DNA from: Lithospermum erythrorhizon
Taxonomy: Eukaryota; Streptophyta; Magnoliopsida; Boraginales; Boraginaceae
Assembly: GCA_019722365.1 (NCBI GenBank)
Contig: JADFUC010000954.1
Coordinates: forward strand, 744,001 to 808,000
Reading direction: 5' to 3'
DNA: 64,000 nucleotides
Position 1 is the stretch's first letter; each line of letters opens with the position of its first letter. Below are positions 61,101 through 64,000 of the stretch, in pieces. The position numbers and the translations under genes are program-made. The notes beneath the pieces were generated by a model. That model saw only the letters and a program-made list of their open reading frames with translations, was not told the origin of the DNA and ran no database searches.

Positions 61101-64000
61101 CATATCCGGCAGTTCCAGACTAGCTGAAGAATGATTGAAAGGGAAAAAGATGTTTTAGATACAAAATAGATAGTTATTGTACCTGTTACCAAAACAATAT
61201 GGGCCCAACCCGCTGCCGCCTTCCTAATTGGTGTCTCCACAGGAAGATGAAATGGCTCTGGAATCTCCTTAAAAATCGTAAGGATGAAGAAAGATGCACA
61301 ATCAATTTAAGGATAAAGATAAAAATGGGCAAAAGATTAGAGCCTGGTTCCGTTACCCCGTGCTTCCCAGAGGCCAAGTAGCTATGGCCTTGATCATCCG
61401 CCGAACCCCATGTTATGAGTTTCCGAGATTCTGCTCTCAGGAAACTTAAAGAATTACACAAGGTACAACAATTTACATATAAGCATAGTAATCACGACAG
61501 AAGTGCACAAAGATATGTGCGGTACTCTAAGACGAGGGAATGTAAATGGAGAGAACAAATACTTTGTTGAAGCAGCATCAGCGGAGATAATATGTAAGCA
61601 CCTTATACTTAGATTCTAAATAAATGAAAAAGGTACACCATTACATTTTTAATTTAGATAGGGCAAATGATAAGTGCATGATTATCCTAAGTGAAGGTCA
61701 GAGGGTAAATTATGCAAATAGGTTTAGTCTTCATTAGAAGGGCCAGACAAAAAATAGTATATACAAAAAATAGTATATACATGACCTGCTGACCGGTGTA
61801 TATCCTAGTGAAGTTAGCTCCGATATTGCATGTAGCAACTTCAAGGGTTGAACAAATGTTTCTTCAGCCATGGATTGCACTAAGAGTGAGCAAAGAACAA
61901 TATATATGATCGGTAAGTTATCAATTGTTTAGGAACTTTTTTCAGTGATGAATGAACTTATACATTGAAGTCGAAGTAATAGATACCACTATTGGAACGA
62001 AATCTAATATTGGTTAGCAATAAGATTCGTACAAAAGTATGCGACATGGGATACTTTATGTAACATAAGTGGCTAAATAAATTTTGTAAGTTCAGAAGGA
62101 AACTCATAATAAATACTAAAGGCACTAAAATGAGACAACTATCAATGACTCCAAATTTAACTTAAAGAATACAGATGCCCAAATCACAGGACCTGACAGC
62201 ATTAAGGTTTTCCACCTTTGCATCCACTTTCCCAAACAGGTTAGTATGAGGATAGACAATATACTCAATGTCGATAACTACTCCCTGATAACCATAAAGA
62301 TTGTCTAACACTCTTAACTTCGACTTATTAAAAAATTTAAGAGATTACACATTTGATTCTAGTTAAAGTTGACTTGTTTCCTAAGATACATATCAATATT
62401 TCTCAGATGGGACAAGTTATGGGAAATGAAAAAAAAAGGTATAGAAGTAGACAATTTTTATGAGAAGGAGGCAGTAACCGCAGTACTTTTTACCAACAAA
62501 AACCTTAGTCCCTAGTACTCTTATCCAAACGATTATGCCTTCAGTTCCAATATATTCATCTCCTTATGATTTAATTGATAGTAAAACTGAGGGTTCTATG
62601 AGCTCTCTCTACCAAGAATCTAACCAGCACAACTACAAGCCACTGGGATGAAAGCCAAAGGCGAGTGTCATAGTTGGTAGCATTATTAAGCAGAAACAAG
62701 ATTAAATAAATGTATCATAGAGAATGACGTCTAGCATCATGGTCATGGAAAACAGTTGGGAAAGAGCAACAGTAAATGGTATTCCTTCCTAATGAAGAGC
62801 CATTCAAGAAGAGCCGCATGCCCAAAGGAGTGTTGGGGCTTCGGGACTGAGGTTTGATGTAGTGGTTAGATACGCACTTCTAAGGTAAGGGTAGAGATCG
62901 AAGGTTCAAGCTGGATCGTTAGTTTAAAAAAAATCAGGTCGAGCATGGAGAAAACTTCCTATACACAACCCAACCAGACAAAACCTGAAAATCATGGTTA
63001 TTTTGAGTCCAACTTTGGGTTAAGCTGTTGAACACATATTGACATTGACTTGGATTTGGGTTTGGTTACATATATACAACTTCATAAATCAAACCAACTG
63101 GAGATTATACTTCATATATTTGTATATTTTTATACATAACAATTTTTTTAGTGGGGATTTATATGATACATTTATCAATTCAGTGATGAACATTTTTTAT
63201 ATTTATATTTGTATTCGTTTATAACTCGAATAATGAAAATATTAGAATTCAAATATTATGTATAACAATTCGTTTAAAACCTTGGGTGTAACGACCAAAA
63301 ATCAGAATGTTACATTAAAAAAAATGTCGTAATAAAAAATACTCACGTTTGACCATAAATTAAACTTATTTAAATATTTTTTTTTATTAACGTGTATTAT
63401 ACTCTTTATTACCTATTGATATAAATACAAAATTAAATAAACAAATTATAGCTTGAAGTAGGTTAATTTTTGTTGACTATAAAAATCTACAAGTATCTTG
63501 ACTAGTTTACAGATATTATACAGATATTATACAGCATAAATATTGATAATGATAAGAGTCTATGAGGTTCACTCTAAAATCAATCGGGAGCACATCAATT
63601 ATAGATAGATGTGGGACGTGTCAATTTAACAAATATTTATAAAAGTGCAGATATTTCACTATTCATATTCAATCCAGATCCATTTTGAAGACCCACCATT
63701 TATGCAATCCAATTTTTTTTAAAATAAATTTAACTATTCATACTTAATACAGATCCATCTAAAAACAAAAAATGGATGAAAATATTAAAAAAAATAAAAA
63801 ATAACAAATCACAAAAAAATGAATAAAAATGGTAACCTGAAATCCCCATAGCGAATCCACAACCACCACCACAAACATCCTCCCAACAGTCACCGGACAC
63901 TTCAGTTGCCGGCAACCTCACCACCACCGGAGAAGTCAACGGCGACCTTGACTCAGTTGCTCCAGGTAAATACCCACACATCAACACTACATGCTTCTTC
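57621..64000 (-). CDS. RCC1-repeat (regulator of chromosome condensation-like) protein, 5' end outside window
   Basis: Beta-propeller protein of the RCC1/UVR8-like superfamily; the specific partner of this plant branch is not known to me. Visible exons (minus): 63837-64000 (partial), 61357-61430, 61183-61267, 60653-60784, 60315-60551, 59921-60160, 59238-59281, 58913-59101, 58206-58296, 57891-57934 and 57621-57659. Phases fit throughout, giving over 440 aa. Repeat motifs include CGGGCGFAM, LITWGSADDQG, AAAGWAHIVLVT, FTWGWKECVPS, AAGGRHTLVLS, VWGWGYGGEGQLGLGSR, IACGGRHSAVI, FGWGSYGQ, AAGLWHTLCI, AFGGNQFGQLG, SCGARHSTIL and FSWGWNKYGQ. A Lys/Arg-rich KRRK in exon 5 could be a nuclear signal. Intron 1 is 2.4 kb. 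The reading frame continues through the right edge, so the start codon lies beyond it. The last exon ends early at TAG (57621) after LGRRHIDVTFLL; the usual C-terminus follows in another frame. It is possibly truncated or on its way to a pseudogene. Confidence 0.88.
58155..58194 (+). repeat. (TAA)n microsatellite in an RCC1 intron
   Basis: About 13 perfect TAA units in the intron between exons 9 and 10 of the RCC1 gene. Likely length-variable between individuals. Confidence 0.95.
59685..59800. mobile_element. SINE fragment (Au-like) in an RCC1 intron
   Basis: CCGCCAAGGTGGGGGTAAGG, GTCGGGTTGTATGCAGCC and TTACCCCT followed by GAGGCTGTTTTTACGAGTTC are phrases I recognise from a widespread plant SINE whose intact copies read GAGGCTGTTTCCACGACTCG. 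Only part of the element is present, and the pol III box B end is degenerate. Confidence 0.5.
62845..62945 (+). mobile_element. tRNA-derived SINE candidate in RCC1 intron 1
   Basis: TGTAGTGGTTAGATACGC resembles a tRNA D-arm (box A region). About 30 bases later GAAGGTTCAAGCTGG resembles box B, and an A-rich run follows (62926-62934). No acceptor stem forms, so it is not a tRNA gene. Confidence 0.45.

Noticed and set aside
1..64000. CRISPR array, bacterial operon or prophage
   Set aside because: Introns, MITEs, LTR elements and plant-specific genes show this is plant nuclear DNA; no spaced direct repeats of CRISPR type were seen.

Overview
This is plant nuclear DNA, most likely from a eudicot. 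It is AT-rich, its genes are intron-split with GT-AG junctions (one GC-AG), and long intergenic stretches are filled with decayed retrotransposons and MITEs. The gene families are plant-typical: laccase, thaumatin-like protein, L-type lectin receptor kinase, bifunctional P5CS, MAM33-like mitochondrial protein and a plant RCC1-repeat protein. I cannot name the species from sequence alone. All exon boundaries below were worked out by hand from reading frame, splice consensus and family alignment remembered in outline; no search was run.

Layout. 1-1450: gag, primer-binding site and LTR of a decayed Ty1/copia element (minus). 1545-4281: a SINE relic, then gene-free DNA. 4282-6625: a complete six-exon laccase (minus, 568 aa). 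10456-11397: a two-exon secreted thaumatin-like protein (minus, 246 aa). 11510-34200: more than 20 kb of transposon graveyard. It holds an LTR pair (about 14.8-19.06 kb), a duplicated block (about 19.06 and 28.1 kb), a Stowaway-like MITE, a short internally deleted copia element (25.25-27.6 kb) and degenerate tandem repeats (31.3-33.9 kb).

34273-36611: an L-type lectin receptor kinase (plus, 678 aa) with an intron inside its lectin domain. 37416-37489: tRNA-Val(CAC). 37870-44142: a complete 20-exon delta-1-pyrroline-5-carboxylate synthetase (plus, 713 aa) with an ABRE/G-box in its upstream region. 45041-46895: a three-exon MAM33-like gene (minus, 237 aa), tail-to-tail with P5CS. About 49.0-56 kb: an unrecognised gene relic, a putative 160-aa membrane ORF and a decayed copia element (minus). 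57621-64000: an RCC1-repeat protein (minus, 11 exons visible, 5' end beyond the window) whose last exon is frameshifted.

The genes are independent plant loci rather than an operon-like system. P5CS (proline synthesis), the lectin kinase and the thaumatin-like protein belong to stress or defence-linked families, and the laccase belongs to a lignin-linked family; no joint function is shown. The most distinctive feature is that the three consecutive genes P5CS, MAM33-like and RCC1 all carry 3'-end lesions: a 56-bp tandem duplication around the P5CS stop, a 65-bp tandem duplication that changes the MAM33-like C-terminus, and a frameshift that cuts off the last RCC1 motif. I found no convincing novel multi-gene system.
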